This document shows positions 8,180 through 16,736 of a stretch of 64,000 nt of DNA, piece by piece. The notes under the pieces were generated by a model that did no database searches, was not told where the DNA came from, and saw nothing but the letters and a program-made list of their open reading frames with translations. This DNA comes from an archaeon (GTDB lineage Archaea; Thermoplasmatota; Thermoplasmata; Methanomassiliicoccales; Methanomethylophilaceae). Position 1 is the first letter of the stretch; the number at the start of each line of letters is the position of its first letter. The stretch is from the NCBI GenBank assembly GCA_024399275.1, contig JAKSHS010000002.1, forward strand, positions 1 to 64,000, in the 5' to 3' direction. The position numbers were made by a program, and so were the translations under genes.

Positions 8180-8482
8180 GTGATGGATTTTCTAAGAACC
8201 GCTAGATAAAAGATTGTATGTTTATGTGAAGAAGGAAGGTCGTCCTCGAATACGAAACATATTATGAGCTGTCTGCCGTCAGCTCTTTCGTCAGCAATGT
8301 ATTGAGGATACGCACTATCTCATTCTGAACAGGGGGGGAGAATATGAAATTATTAAACTTGTTCATGTTTGCTGCTAGAAAATTTCCCCTGTTCGCGTGT
8401 GAGATACAATACTCATCCAATTTAAAGCAATATGAATATTATAGTGATGAACTTCTGACATTTAGGTAAAAGGAGTGATGTT
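8180..8482. other. Intergenic region, no gene seen
   Basis: About 300 bases with a short poly-G run near 8333-8338 and the AGGAG ribosome site of the next gene at 8471-8475. No RNA gene or coherent reading frame was recognised. Confidence 0.4.
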
Positions 8483-9202
8483 GTGTATTTTAATCACACT
8501 GGGGTTGGCATAGGCGTTACTGGCTTGATATCACTGTGTCCAACACTAGTCCTGTTGTATTTCGCATTGCGAAAATATACGTATCCTGCCGTTGAAAAGC
8601 CATTTTTTAGTGATTCGAAATTGTTTATACTTTTTACAGTCGGCTTTATAGAGGGCACATTCCTATCTGTTTTGCTGACGTACATTCTTCCATTGTATGT
8701 AAATGGATGTAGTGGCCTACAAATTGTAGTATCATTTGGTGTTTTGACAGAAGTGATTAAACTTGTGACAATGAACCTTAAAAGATTCAGTGGAAAATCT
8801 GATACTATATTCTATGGCTTAGGATTGGGATTGGGAACTGGGGCTTCTATTGGATTTGGCCTGCTATACTATCTTACAAATATGACCGAGATAGACATGA
8901 TGTCTTGGATTATTCTGATTATCGCAATGGTCCAACATATTTTGATACATGCAAGTACCGGAACTATCGTAGGCGAAGGTGTTGCTAAACGGCGGCCATT
9001 TAAATTTATGATTGAGGCCCTGGCACTTAGTACAATTTTCCAGATAATGATGACCATGACGTTCTCTGTTGCCAAGGACAATTCCTACAGTGCGCTGTGT
9101 GTATCTATGTTGACTTTGTTTATACTTGTTGTTAACTTTTACGTTGTTACATGCGGTAGTCTTTTACGTATTAAAGATGAGGTTATTAGCGAGGTGCATT
9201 AG
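8483..9202 (+). CDS. Multi-pass membrane protein, possibly PrsW/YhfC-like protease
   Basis: A 239-residue hydrophobic protein with about seven predicted membrane segments (near residues 8-30, 47-72, 78-96, 112-132, 139-160, 175-197 and 205-228). Polar residues inside membrane helices, 'LTEVIKL' and 'QHILIHASTG', recall the E..K and H motifs of PrsW and YhfC intramembrane protease families. The second Glu motif of PrsW is not evident. The GTG start is supported by AGGAG seven bases upstream; a nearby ATG at 8478 is in another frame. An M50 protease gene follows, so a role in membrane proteolysis or signalling is possible. The family call is tentative. Confidence 0.5.
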   Translation: MYFNHTGVGIGVTGLISLCPTLVLLYFALRKYTYPAVEKPFFSDSKLFILFTVGFIEGTFLSVLLTYILPLYVNGCSGLQIVVSFGVLTEVIKLVTMNLKRFSGKSDTIFYGLGLGLGTGASIGFGLLYYLTNMTEIDMMSWIILIIAMVQHILIHASTGTIVGEGVAKRRPFKFMIEALALSTIFQIMMTMTFSVAKDNSYSALCVSMLTLFILVVNFYVVTCGSLLRIKDEVISEVH

Positions 9203-9418
9203 CAGCATATTCGGTGAGTTTGTTTTAATTGAACGTTTTGAAACTATTTTGTATTCGTTCTTCCCTTGGCCTCTGATACCTCTGTAGTGGACGGATCCAG
9301 GGTTATAGGTCATTTTGGTATTGTATAGACAATGATATGCACTTATCGACATTATATGTGTACAAGGCATTCTAATTCTGAAAGAAATAATATAGATAAT
9401 CATTGCTCGTAGGAGTGG

Positions 9419-10060
9419 ATGAGTCAGAATTTTGAAGATATAATTAACAGCGTGAAGAGGAACAAAGTATCATTTGGAATGTTGGAGATTCGTGATATTG
9501 TAATTTCAGTTGTCGTTCTCACAATAGCATTTACGGTTATACTTGAGAAGAATCATGTTTTTTCAAATAACGTTATTGTTAACACTACATGCTGGACTCT
9601 TGCTGCTTTTGTTTTCGTCACTACAAGTTTTGTAATGCACGAAATGGGCCATAAATTTACAGCGCAGTATTTCGGAGCGTGGGCAGAATTCAGAATGTAT
9701 CCTGTAGGACTACTTCTTTGCTTTTTAACTTCATTGTTTGGATTTTTATTTGCAGCCCCTGGTGCAGTTTATATAAAAGGCTACGTTGACAACGAAATGA
9801 ATGGGAAAATTAGTGCGGCAGGACCGGCAGTAAATATTGTTCTTGGCCTTATTTTCATATTAATTGCTTTCGTTTTTCGTTATTGTACTGTTGGAGCCGT
9901 GTTTCTCCTTTTGTCGTATATTAATGGTTTTCTAGCTTTGTTCAACATGATTCCGATTATGCCTCTCGACGGTTCGAAGATTTTGAAGTGGGATTTTTCA
10001 GTGTATATTGGAATGGTTGGATCTGCGATACTCATTATAGTATTGTGTTACACACTTTGA
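9419..10060 (+). CDS. Site-2-protease-like membrane metallopeptidase (M50)
   Basis: A 213-residue membrane protein with the zinc motif HExxH as 'MHEMGHKFTA' (about residue 72) and the second conserved block 'NMIPIMPLDG' (about residue 183), where Asp is the third zinc ligand. Hydrophobic helices flank both, and 'SAAGPAVNIVLG' is a further family motif. Such short archaeal M50 proteins lack PDZ or CBS domains. It would cleave transmembrane segments of unknown partners. It follows the PrsW/YhfC-like gene after 216 bases. Confidence 0.9.
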   Translation: MSQNFEDIINSVKRNKVSFGMLEIRDIVISVVVLTIAFTVILEKNHVFSNNVIVNTTCWTLAAFVFVTTSFVMHEMGHKFTAQYFGAWAEFRMYPVGLLLCFLTSLFGFLFAAPGAVYIKGYVDNEMNGKISAAGPAVNIVLGLIFILIAFVFRYCTVGAVFLLLSYINGFLALFNMIPIMPLDGSKILKWDFSVYIGMVGSAILIIVLCYTL

Positions 10061-10209
10061 CTGTTGGAAATGTTTGAAAGTAGAAATTTATTATTCGATA
10101 TGTGCCTTTAATAGTATCTATATGACAATTGTCTAGAATAAATGAGATAGTTGGCTGTATGTGAAACGTTAGACGCTAAATTTTTGCTTGGGAATAGAAT
10201 GTAGGTTTT

Positions 10210-11022
10210 GTGCTGCCTTCTTTTGAAATCACACATGACTTGAATATTTCTTCAAAACTAACTGAAACACTGATAAAAGTAGTAGAAGAAACAGTTACCG
10301 GCAAAGAAATTGCAATTGCATTTTCGGGTGGATTAGATTGTGGGATAATTACAGCTATAGCATCTGAATCAGCGGTGTCTATAAAGCTATATACTGTGGG
10401 GACAGAAAATTCTTATGACGTTAACGAAGCAAAAAAAATGGCAAAATCTCTTGACATCGATTGTGAACATTTATTGATAACAGAAGGCAATCTTATCAAA
10501 AATATACATGAAATGATAGAAATAACGAAAACAACGAATCCGATCGTTCTATCCTTTGAAGTGCCACTTTTTTACGTTTCTAAGTATTCAAAAGAAAACT
10601 ATGTAATGACTGGGCAGGGGGCCGATGAGCTATTTGCTGGATATTCCAAATATGTTGGATTGCCCGAGTACAAGCTCAGGGATTTGATGAAGACAGACAT
10701 GGAAAAATTAGTTAGCACCACTTTGCCTCATGAACAAGCAGTTTCGAGATATTTTGGGAAAACGGTGCTTTACCCGTATCTTGATAGTCGTGTACTGGAT
10801 ATTTCTAAAAAAATGGACGTTAAGGACCTTATATTTGGAGAAGTAAGAAAGAATTGTCTTAGAAGGGTTGCTGTGAATATAGGTTGGTCTGAGATAGCAG
10901 TAAAGAGGAAAAAGGCTGCTCAATATGGGTCAGGTACAATGGACATCCTAAGAAAAATTGCTAAACAAAAAGGTGTAACTATTAGTGAAATAATTAGAGG
11001 GATCAGTATTGGTGAATATTGA
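10210..11022 (+). CDS. Asparagine-synthase C-terminal domain protein (PP-loop ATP pyrophosphatase)
   Basis: A 270-residue stand-alone synthetase domain. The PP-loop 'IAFSGGLDCGI' binds ATP, and 'MTGQGADELFAGYSKY' is the second asparagine-synthase-B motif; 'LYPYLDSRVLDIS' also matches. There is no N-terminal glutaminase domain, so it probably uses free ammonia or another amine donor, or modifies an unknown acid. Archaeal homologues are widely annotated as asparagine synthase-like with unproven function. It begins with GTG. Its last codons overlap the start of folC, so the two are translationally coupled. Confidence 0.8.
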   Translation: MLPSFEITHDLNISSKLTETLIKVVEETVTGKEIAIAFSGGLDCGIITAIASESAVSIKLYTVGTENSYDVNEAKKMAKSLDIDCEHLLITEGNLIKNIHEMIEITKTTNPIVLSFEVPLFYVSKYSKENYVMTGQGADELFAGYSKYVGLPEYKLRDLMKTDMEKLVSTTLPHEQAVSRYFGKTVLYPYLDSRVLDISKKMDVKDLIFGEVRKNCLRRVAVNIGWSEIAVKRKKAAQYGSGTMDILRKIAKQKGVTISEIIRGISIGEY

Positions 11023-12271
11023 GGAGGAGTTAAAATGGCTATATGGGTTGAATATCCATAGGGTGAAGTTGGATCTTCAAAACATTAGTAAGTTACTTAA
11101 TGAGCTGGGAAATCCACAAAATTCGTTTAAAAGCATTCACGTAGCTGGAACGGATGGAAAAGGATCGACTTGTGCCATGATAGCGTCTGTGTTTAATTGT
11201 TCGAAAATTAAAACAGGGCTATACACGTCACCACACATTCTAAGTTTTAATGAAAGAATATCTGTGGACGGGTTGCCTATAGACAATGAGAGTCTTGCCA
11301 GATTGATATCTATTGTTAAGCCTATTGTCGAGGATATGAAGTGTCATAACATGCAATGTACGTTTTTTGAAGTTACGACAGCAATAGCATTTCTATATTT
11401 TTCAGAAAATAAGGTCAGGTATGCAGTTATAGAAGTTGGGATGGGAGGTCAATTTGACGCTACAAATGTTATTATGCCAGACGTATCAGCGATTACTGAC
11501 ATTAGTATAGAACATACTGAGTATCTCGGAAAAACTATTGAAGAAATTGCTTTTGAGAAGGCTAAAATTATCAAGAGAAAGGTGCCTGTGGTTACTTCTA
11601 ATGTCGGTAAATCGCTAGATGTTATTATGTCTGTAGCATCTGAGATGGAGTCAGATGTCACTCTCGTAGATGATATGGAAGTTATTTCTACTCTAGAAGA
11701 CAGAACAATCATGAGATACAAAGGCGACGAGTATGTGATAGGTATTCCTGGGGATTATCAGGCGAAAAATGCTAGTGTGGCTATAGAAGTTGTTTTGCAT
11801 TTATTGTGCCAAAATGAACTTTTACCACATTTGAAAGAGGGGCTAAAAAATGTATTTTGGCCATGTAGAATGCAGAAGATAAAAAATGCCCCGATAATAG
11901 TTGATGTTTCTCATACAAAGGCTGGAAGTAAAGTTTTAGCTGAAAATATTTCAAGAATTTATGGAAAAGTAGTAGTTGTGTTCGGAGTTTTGAATGATAA
12001 GGACATTGACGGGATTTTAGAAAATATATCGACAGTTGCTTTAGAAATAATTGTTACGACGCCAAAATCACCGAGAGCAGCAGATATTGTTCATGTAGAG
12101 GAGGTGGCTCGCAAATATTGTAAAAGTGTTATAGTATGCGCAGAAATTAATAATGCGTTCAGGTTGGCGCTCAATAGAAGAAATAATGCTGAAAATATAT
12201 TGATAACTGGTTCATTTATAATGGCAGAGCATGTATTAGAATGGCTAAAAAAGACATCTGTAAGATTTTAG
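11012..12271 (+). CDS. folC: Folylpolyglutamate/dihydrofolate synthase family (Mur ligase type)
   Basis: A 419-residue Mur-ligase-fold enzyme that adds glutamate to folates or a related pterin. Signatures are 'VAGTDGKGSTCAMIAS' (ATP P-loop), 'TGLYTSPHILSFNERI', 'EVGMGGQFDATNV' and 'DISIEHTEYLG', then the C-terminal domain 'VDVSHTKAG'. The last reads S-H where FolC usually has D-x-A-H-N. The GTG at 11012 is one codon after a TTG; both overlap the end of the upstream gene. Folate use fits methanogens that lack the tetrahydromethanopterin pathway, which is an inference. nth starts inside its 3' end. Confidence 0.87.
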   Translation: MNIEEELKWLYGLNIHRVKLDLQNISKLLNELGNPQNSFKSIHVAGTDGKGSTCAMIASVFNCSKIKTGLYTSPHILSFNERISVDGLPIDNESLARLISIVKPIVEDMKCHNMQCTFFEVTTAIAFLYFSENKVRYAVIEVGMGGQFDATNVIMPDVSAITDISIEHTEYLGKTIEEIAFEKAKIIKRKVPVVTSNVGKSLDVIMSVASEMESDVTLVDDMEVISTLEDRTIMRYKGDEYVIGIPGDYQAKNASVAIEVVLHLLCQNELLPHLKEGLKNVFWPCRMQKIKNAPIIVDVSHTKAGSKVLAENISRIYGKVVVVFGVLNDKDIDGILENISTVALEIIVTTPKSPRAADIVHVEEVARKYCKSVIVCAEINNAFRLALNRRNNAENILITGSFIMAEHVLEWLKKTSVRF

Positions 12272-12894
12272 ATATACTCATGCTAATGCACGGACAGGGG
12301 GCATATCCCGGAAGATCGTCTATGGAAATGAATCCACATTGGCCGGCTGATCCGTTCCATGTGCTTGTTGCTACGATTTTGTCTCAAAGAACAAGAGATA
12401 ACAATACTCGAAAGGCATCAGATAATCTGTTTTGCAAGTATAACTCTATTAAAGATTTGTCTGAAGCCGACGTGTGTGATGTGGCTGAACTCATTAAACC
12501 GGCAGGATTTCCTAATCAGAAAAGTATGGCCATAGTAAAGTGTTGCCAGATAATTAGAAGTGAGTATGGATCAGTTGTGCCTAAGGAAACAGAGAAATTG
12601 ATTAGGCTCCCTATGGTCGGTAGAAAAACGGCTGCTTGTGTTAGATCTTATGCTATGAATATTCCATCAGTTTGTGTTGATACGCATGTTCATAGATTGT
12701 CTAACCTAATCGGCTTAGTCGAAACCAAGAATGTGAAGGATACTGAAAGTGAGCTTATGCGTATAACTCCTAGGGAGAGATGGAGTGATATTAATCGCTA
12801 TTTCGTTCGGCATGGCCAATTAATATGTACTCCGCATAATCATAGATGCGAGAGATGCCCTATAAGCGGTATGTGTGATTCATTTTCTGTATAA
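12241..12894 (+). CDS. nth: Endonuclease III, DNA glycosylase/AP lyase
   Basis: A 217-residue base-excision-repair enzyme for oxidised pyrimidines. The helix-hairpin-helix 'LPMVGRKTAACV' contains the catalytic Lys, and 'VCVDTHVHRLSN' contains the catalytic Asp. The [4Fe-4S] loop C-x6-C-x2-C-x5-C is complete at the C-terminus (CTPHNHRCERC...C). It overlaps folC by 31 bases, which implies one transcript. Confidence 0.95.
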   Translation: MAKKDICKILDILMLMHGQGAYPGRSSMEMNPHWPADPFHVLVATILSQRTRDNNTRKASDNLFCKYNSIKDLSEADVCDVAELIKPAGFPNQKSMAIVKCCQIIRSEYGSVVPKETEKLIRLPMVGRKTAACVRSYAMNIPSVCVDTHVHRLSNLIGLVETKNVKDTESELMRITPRERWSDINRYFVRHGQLICTPHNHRCERCPISGMCDSFSV

Positions 12895-13002
12895 ATTCTT
12901 CTAAGGAGTGAATAGTCTGAAGAAGTGTGGTTAGTGCTAGACATAAAGAGATCGGAGAAGATTTTGTTAAGGGCTATATTGCTGAGTGTGTATTTACAAA
13001 CA

Positions 13003-13380
13003 ATGCACGAGATGTCGGTAATGTCGGATTTGATATCTGCAATAACAAAAAAGTTAGGAGAATATAGCGTCGAGGCGGTTGAGGAAGTAACATTAGTTAT
13101 TGGTGATTTAACAAACCTAGGAGAAGAGCAAATGGAATTCGCCTACGAAATTATGATAAAAGGGACGAAGTTAGAAGGATCCAGATTGGTTATAGAACAT
13201 GAGAAGATTAATGTTAGGTGCGAATTGTGTGGGTATAACGGGAGGGTAAAAGAGATAAGGAATGATTATACATGTCATTCAGTACCGATTCTTTCGTGCC
13301 CAAAATGTGGAGGAGATGTCATAGTGACTGCGGGACAGTCGTGTGCAGTAAAAAGTATTAGTGTAGTGGAGACAGGTTGA
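13003..13380 (+). CDS. hypA: Hydrogenase nickel insertion protein HypA
   Basis: A 125-residue protein starting MHEMSVM, where His2 is the nickel ligand, and carrying two zinc-binding CxxC pairs, 'CELC' and 'CPKC', separated by the longer archaeal-type insert. It delivers Ni to the hydrogenase large subunit with HypB. The frame is open upstream to 12925, but His2 must be near the N-terminus, which fixes the start at 13003. The stop overlaps the hypD start (TGATG), so the pair is translationally coupled. Confidence 0.95.
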   Translation: MHEMSVMSDLISAITKKLGEYSVEAVEEVTLVIGDLTNLGEEQMEFAYEIMIKGTKLEGSRLVIEHEKINVRCELCGYNGRVKEIRNDYTCHSVPILSCPKCGGDVIVTAGQSCAVKSISVVETG

Positions 13381-14462
13381 TGTTTAAGTATAGAGACGAA
13401 GCAACAGCTAGGAAAATATTAGATAGAATTCGAGAACTCGATGTAAAGTATACCTTTATGCACGTGTGTGGAACACATCAGGATTCTATTGTGCGTTTTG
13501 GACTCGAGCAAATGCTTGCTACTGCTGGTATCGAGATACGTCAGGGCCCTGGATGTCCGGTTTGTGTTACTACTAGTAATGAAATTGCTGATGTTATTAC
13601 GCTTGCAAGAAACGGAGTTACTGTATGCGCATTTGGAGATGTGATGAGGGTTCCAACGACGATAGGTACACTGAATGATGCTAAAGATGATGGCGCCGAT
13701 GTTAGAATTGTTTATTCGATAGAAAATGCAGTTAAGATGGCGTCTGAGCAAACTAAGGATTTGGTCTTTGTCTCTGTCGGATTTGAAACGACAGAACCAT
13801 CAACATGTGTTCCTCTTCAGAGAGGAGTTCCTAAGAATTTCAGCATTTATAGTTGTCATAGGATATGTCCGCCGGTGCTAGACACGATATTTGACATGGG
13901 GGAGACAAAGATACAGGGAGTTATCGATCCGGGCCATGTTGCAGTGATAACGGGATTGGAGATTTTTAAACCCCTCGCAAAGAAATATGGAGTACCGCAG
14001 GTGGTGGCAGGATTCGAACCCCTGGATATATTGATGGCTTCGTATATGTTATGTAAACAGATCAAAGAGGGAAGATGTGACGTTGAAAATGAATATACGA
14101 GACTTGTGAGACCTAATGGTAATCCCAAAGCACGTAAATTAATGGATGGGACGTTTACCGCAGTTGATAGGGCATGGAGAGGATTTCCTATTATTAAGGA
14201 GAGTGCGCTGTCACTTAAGGATAAGTATTCAGAGTGTGACGCAACAAAGATTCACGAAGATATTCTTGAAAAAACTCCGTATGTAGATTCAGAGGCAAAG
14301 GGATGTAAGTGTGGGGAGGTTTTGCGGGGGCTTATTCGTTCTGAAGAATGTCCCATGTTTGCTAAAGTATGTAAGCCAACAAATCCAATGGGACCATGTA
14401 TGGTTTCGTCGGAGGGGAACTGCAATATTTCATATCGTTTCCGGCGAATAGAGAAAATTTGA
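13380..14462 (+). CDS. hypD: Hydrogenase Fe(CN)2CO assembly protein HypD
   Basis: A 360-residue scaffold on which the Fe(CN)2CO unit is built with HypC. Conserved motifs are present: 'FMHVCGTHQ', 'GPGCPVCVT', 'FGDVMRVP', 'VGFETTEPST', 'GFEPLDIL' and the C-terminal four-cysteine [4Fe-4S] region with 'CKCGEVLRG', 'CPMF', 'GPCMVSSEGNC'. The ATG at 13380 overlaps the hypA stop; a TTG one codon earlier is less likely. hypB, C, E and F are not nearby, so the maturation genes are dispersed in this genome. Confidence 0.96.
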   Translation: MFKYRDEATARKILDRIRELDVKYTFMHVCGTHQDSIVRFGLEQMLATAGIEIRQGPGCPVCVTTSNEIADVITLARNGVTVCAFGDVMRVPTTIGTLNDAKDDGADVRIVYSIENAVKMASEQTKDLVFVSVGFETTEPSTCVPLQRGVPKNFSIYSCHRICPPVLDTIFDMGETKIQGVIDPGHVAVITGLEIFKPLAKKYGVPQVVAGFEPLDILMASYMLCKQIKEGRCDVENEYTRLVRPNGNPKARKLMDGTFTAVDRAWRGFPIIKESALSLKDKYSECDATKIHEDILEKTPYVDSEAKGCKCGEVLRGLIRSEECPMFAKVCKPTNPMGPCMVSSEGNCNISYRFRRIEKI

Positions 14463-14529
14463 TCTGTAATCACTACACGTTGTTTGGTAAGGTGGAGATT
14501 CAAAGTGTCTTTCTTTCTATGCTTTCGTT

Positions 14530-14988
14530 CTAATTTTTCGTTAGTAAATTTCCTTCTATGGACAGAAGCTTCCTTTTTACATTGATTCCATGTGCATATC
14601 CGCCAATGGATCCGTCAGACATTATAACTCTATGGCATGGGATAAAAATCGGAATTGGATTTTTTCTGTTAGCGTTTCCAATAGCGCGGTAAGAGCCAGG
14701 ATGTCCGGAAAGTTCAGATAATTTTCTATAGGTTATTGTTTTTCCGTAGGGTATTTTTTTAAGGATTGCCCAGACACTTTTTTGATAAATAGTGCCGTCT
14801 GGGTCATAACTGATTGTGAATCTTTTTCTTTTTCCCTCGATGTATTCTTCTAGTTGGCAGAATGCTTCTTCAAGCGTGTCATTACTGGTACGCGAGTTAT
14901 GTTCCCCAAACTGAAGCGATTTTATAGATCCTTCAGACTCTGTGATGGTAATGTTTCCTAGTAATGTTAATTTGCTTTGAGAATACAC
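14530..14988 (-). CDS. ogt: Methylated-DNA--protein-cysteine methyltransferase
   Basis: A 152-residue suicide repair protein for O6-alkylguanine. The active-site motif 'IPCHRV' holds the acceptor Cys. The helix-turn-helix 'IPYGKTITYRKLSELSGHPG' with the Tyr and Arg finger, and 'AIGNANRKNPIPIFIPCHR', are typical; 'GGYAHGINVKRKLLSIEG' ends the domain. The N-terminal RNase H-like half is short, as in small archaeal forms. It is convergent with hypD. Confidence 0.95.
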   Translation of the reverse strand: MYSQSKLTLLGNITITESEGSIKSLQFGEHNSRTSNDTLEEAFCQLEEYIEGKRKRFTISYDPDGTIYQKSVWAILKKIPYGKTITYRKLSELSGHPGSYRAIGNANRKNPIPIFIPCHRVIMSDGSIGGYAHGINVKRKLLSIEGNLLTKN

Positions 14989-15048
14989 AATTCTCGACCA
15001 TCGTTTAGTATGATGTTTTGTGTAAAGCTTAAAGAGGGTTGGAAAGAC

Positions 15049-15405
15049 TTAATGATGCCTACAATGGCTATCCTTGTTGCATGTAGCTTCACGACAAAAG
15101 TCAAACTTTCCGGCTAAAAAGGCTTCAACTTGTGAGTCTGCGGAACCATTAGCTCCCGCGTAAACCATTATTCCAGCTTCTGAGAGCATATTCTTCGCAC
15201 CGCCGCCTATTCCACCGCAAATAAGGATTTTTGTATCATGAGACGTAAGAACGTCTACAAGTTCTCCATGACCTGATCCCCCGGTTTCTACAATCTCTGA
15301 TGACAAAATTTTGTTATTTTCAACTTTATAAATTTTAAATTGCGGGCTATGTCCAAAGTGCTGAAAAACTTCCCCATTCTCATAAGTAACTGCTACTTTC
15401 TCCAT
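15049..15405 (-). CDS. NifX/NafY-type dinitrogenase iron-molybdenum cofactor domain protein
   Basis: A 118-residue protein of the NifX/NifB-C fold: 'KVAVTYENGEVFQHFGHSPQF' at the start, 'DTKILICGGIGGGAKNMLSEAGI' in the middle, and a Cys/His-rich tail (C-R-E-A-T-C, then H-C-R-H-H). In methanogens without nitrogenase such proteins bind iron-sulfur or metal cofactors of unknown targets. The tail may bind metal. There are no nif genes nearby. Confidence 0.85.
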   Translation of the reverse strand: MEKVAVTYENGEVFQHFGHSPQFKIYKVENNKILSSEIVETGGSGHGELVDVLTSHDTKILICGGIGGGAKNMLSEAGIMVYAGANGSADSQVEAFLAGKFDFCREATCNKDSHCRHH

Positions 15406-15534
15406 AGTCGTTGTACTAATTTGTATGTTATAAAAATATGTCCATAGTGCTGGCTACTTATGTGATAAAGTATTATTGCAGAATATTGTATGTTTTGGTA
15501 GATTTCGTTTGACATGTATCTTGAAGTTTGTTTG

Positions 15535-16566
15535 TTAAATTTTGTATCTTAGTATGGCAGCAAATCCTCCTAAAGATTCTAACTCTTTTCCTGCATCGTG
15601 TTGCCCTGAAACTACTATTATGTTCCCTTTTTGAACTTCAATATTCCTGATCATGGTATCATAGTTTCCATTTTTAAGCTTAGAATCTACTATCAGTAAT
15701 GTATCTACAGCACCGACCATAGCAGCATTGTTTACATAATCGAAACCGTACGTAGCGGGGCCGTCTTTTCCAATTTCTTCCATCAATTTTTCAACGGCTT
15801 CCATTTCTACACCTACTCTGGATTCTCTAAGAAAAGAAGCGCCCATTCCTTTTTTCATTAATTCATTGATACCTTGCATACCACATTGTCCAGTGTGATA
15901 GACAAAGCATTTCGAGAAAATCTCAGGAGACTTAGATTTGCCATCTTCAATGAGAAGTTCTTTCTCAAATCCTGGCCCTAGGACAACTAAAGGCATATCT
16001 TTTTCCATTATTGGTTTTAGTTTTTCTATTATTTCCTTATGGTATTCATCATCATTTTTCGTATCATATTGTTTTCCACATTTTAGTGAGTGGATGATAC
16101 ATATTTCCTTTAGGCCAGACTGTCTCATTACCGCAATTGTGGCTTCGTCTCTGTCTAAGGAAACAAAGACTACTCGTGATTTGGTAGTATCACTTACTGC
16201 TCTTTCCAGTCTTTTTATGTGTGAAATTTTCCATTCCTTTTTGGTAACTTTAAGATCGCTTCCAATTTCAATTATCAATGTGTGATGTTGCCCTATATCC
16301 TGAGGGCCAGTTTTGATTGTCCCCAGTATTTTGATCCTGAAATTATCGTTAGAGAGTTCTACTTTTTCAGTGAGAATCCCAAGTGTCATCCTTTTCTTTT
16401 CGGCCCGATCTGACCTTATTTTATCAGAGGCTTGTTCCCCCCTTCTTGTAGTTGATGCAGTTACAAAATCTCCAGCTTCGATAATGTTGTATAGATGCCA
16501 GATATCGTCGTCTGTTTCGACTCTTATCGAGACATCATTATCAGAAGTGCTGTTAAGTACACGCAT
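15535..16566 (-). CDS. pelA: Pelota, mRNA surveillance and ribosome rescue factor
   Basis: A 343-residue archaeal Pelota/Dom34 with Sm-like N-terminal domain ('DDDIWHLYNIIEAGDFV', 'TRRGEQ'), a central domain with 'LGPGFEKE', and a C-terminal eRF1-like domain ('TYGFDYVNNAAMVGAVDTLLI', split here as seen). It enters stalled ribosomes with aEF1A (aRF1-like but without GGQ) and passes them to ABCE1, which is encoded at 29.3-31.0 kb. Length is normal. Confidence 0.95.
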   Translation of the reverse strand: MRVLNSTSDNDVSIRVETDDDIWHLYNIIEAGDFVTASTTRRGEQASDKIRSDRAEKKRMTLGILTEKVELSNDNFRIKILGTIKTGPQDIGQHHTLIIEIGSDLKVTKKEWKISHIKRLERAVSDTTKSRVVFVSLDRDEATIAVMRQSGLKEICIIHSLKCGKQYDTKNDDEYHKEIIEKLKPIMEKDMPLVVLGPGFEKELLIEDGKSKSPEIFSKCFVYHTGQCGMQGINELMKKGMGASFLRESRVGVEMEAVEKLMEEIGKDGPATYGFDYVNNAAMVGAVDTLLIVDSKLKNGNYDTMIRNIEVQKGNIIVVSGQHDAGKELESLGGFAAILRYKI

Positions 16567-16704
16567 AATTCACTCTCATGTTGCATATGGTATAATTATT
16601 CTGATATTTTGGAAATAGCTAGAGATGTATATCATGATGTAAAAGGCTTAATGGTTGATGACATCACTAGATGAGTATTAGAGATGTAGGACTGCTAGGT
16701 AGTC

Positions 16705-16714
16705 ATTATATATT
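16705..16714 (+). promoter_or_regulatory. TATA box of carAB
   Basis: ATTATATATT is centred about 26 bases before the ATG at 16737. This predicts transcription starting at or one base before the start codon, a leaderless mRNA, and it favours 16737 over the GTG at 16725. Confidence 0.5.
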
Positions 16715-16736
16715 AAACTGAATTGTGACGATTGCA

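Noticed and set aside
10210-14462. A single hydrogenase maturation operon from the asparagine-synthase-like gene to hypD
   Set aside because: folC and nth overlap their neighbours, but a 108-base gap precedes hypA and the functions are unrelated; only hypA-hypD are clearly coupled.
14530-15405. NifX-like gene as evidence for nitrogen fixation
   Set aside because: No nifHDK or nifB gene is in the window, and such small proteins are common in archaea that do not fix nitrogen.
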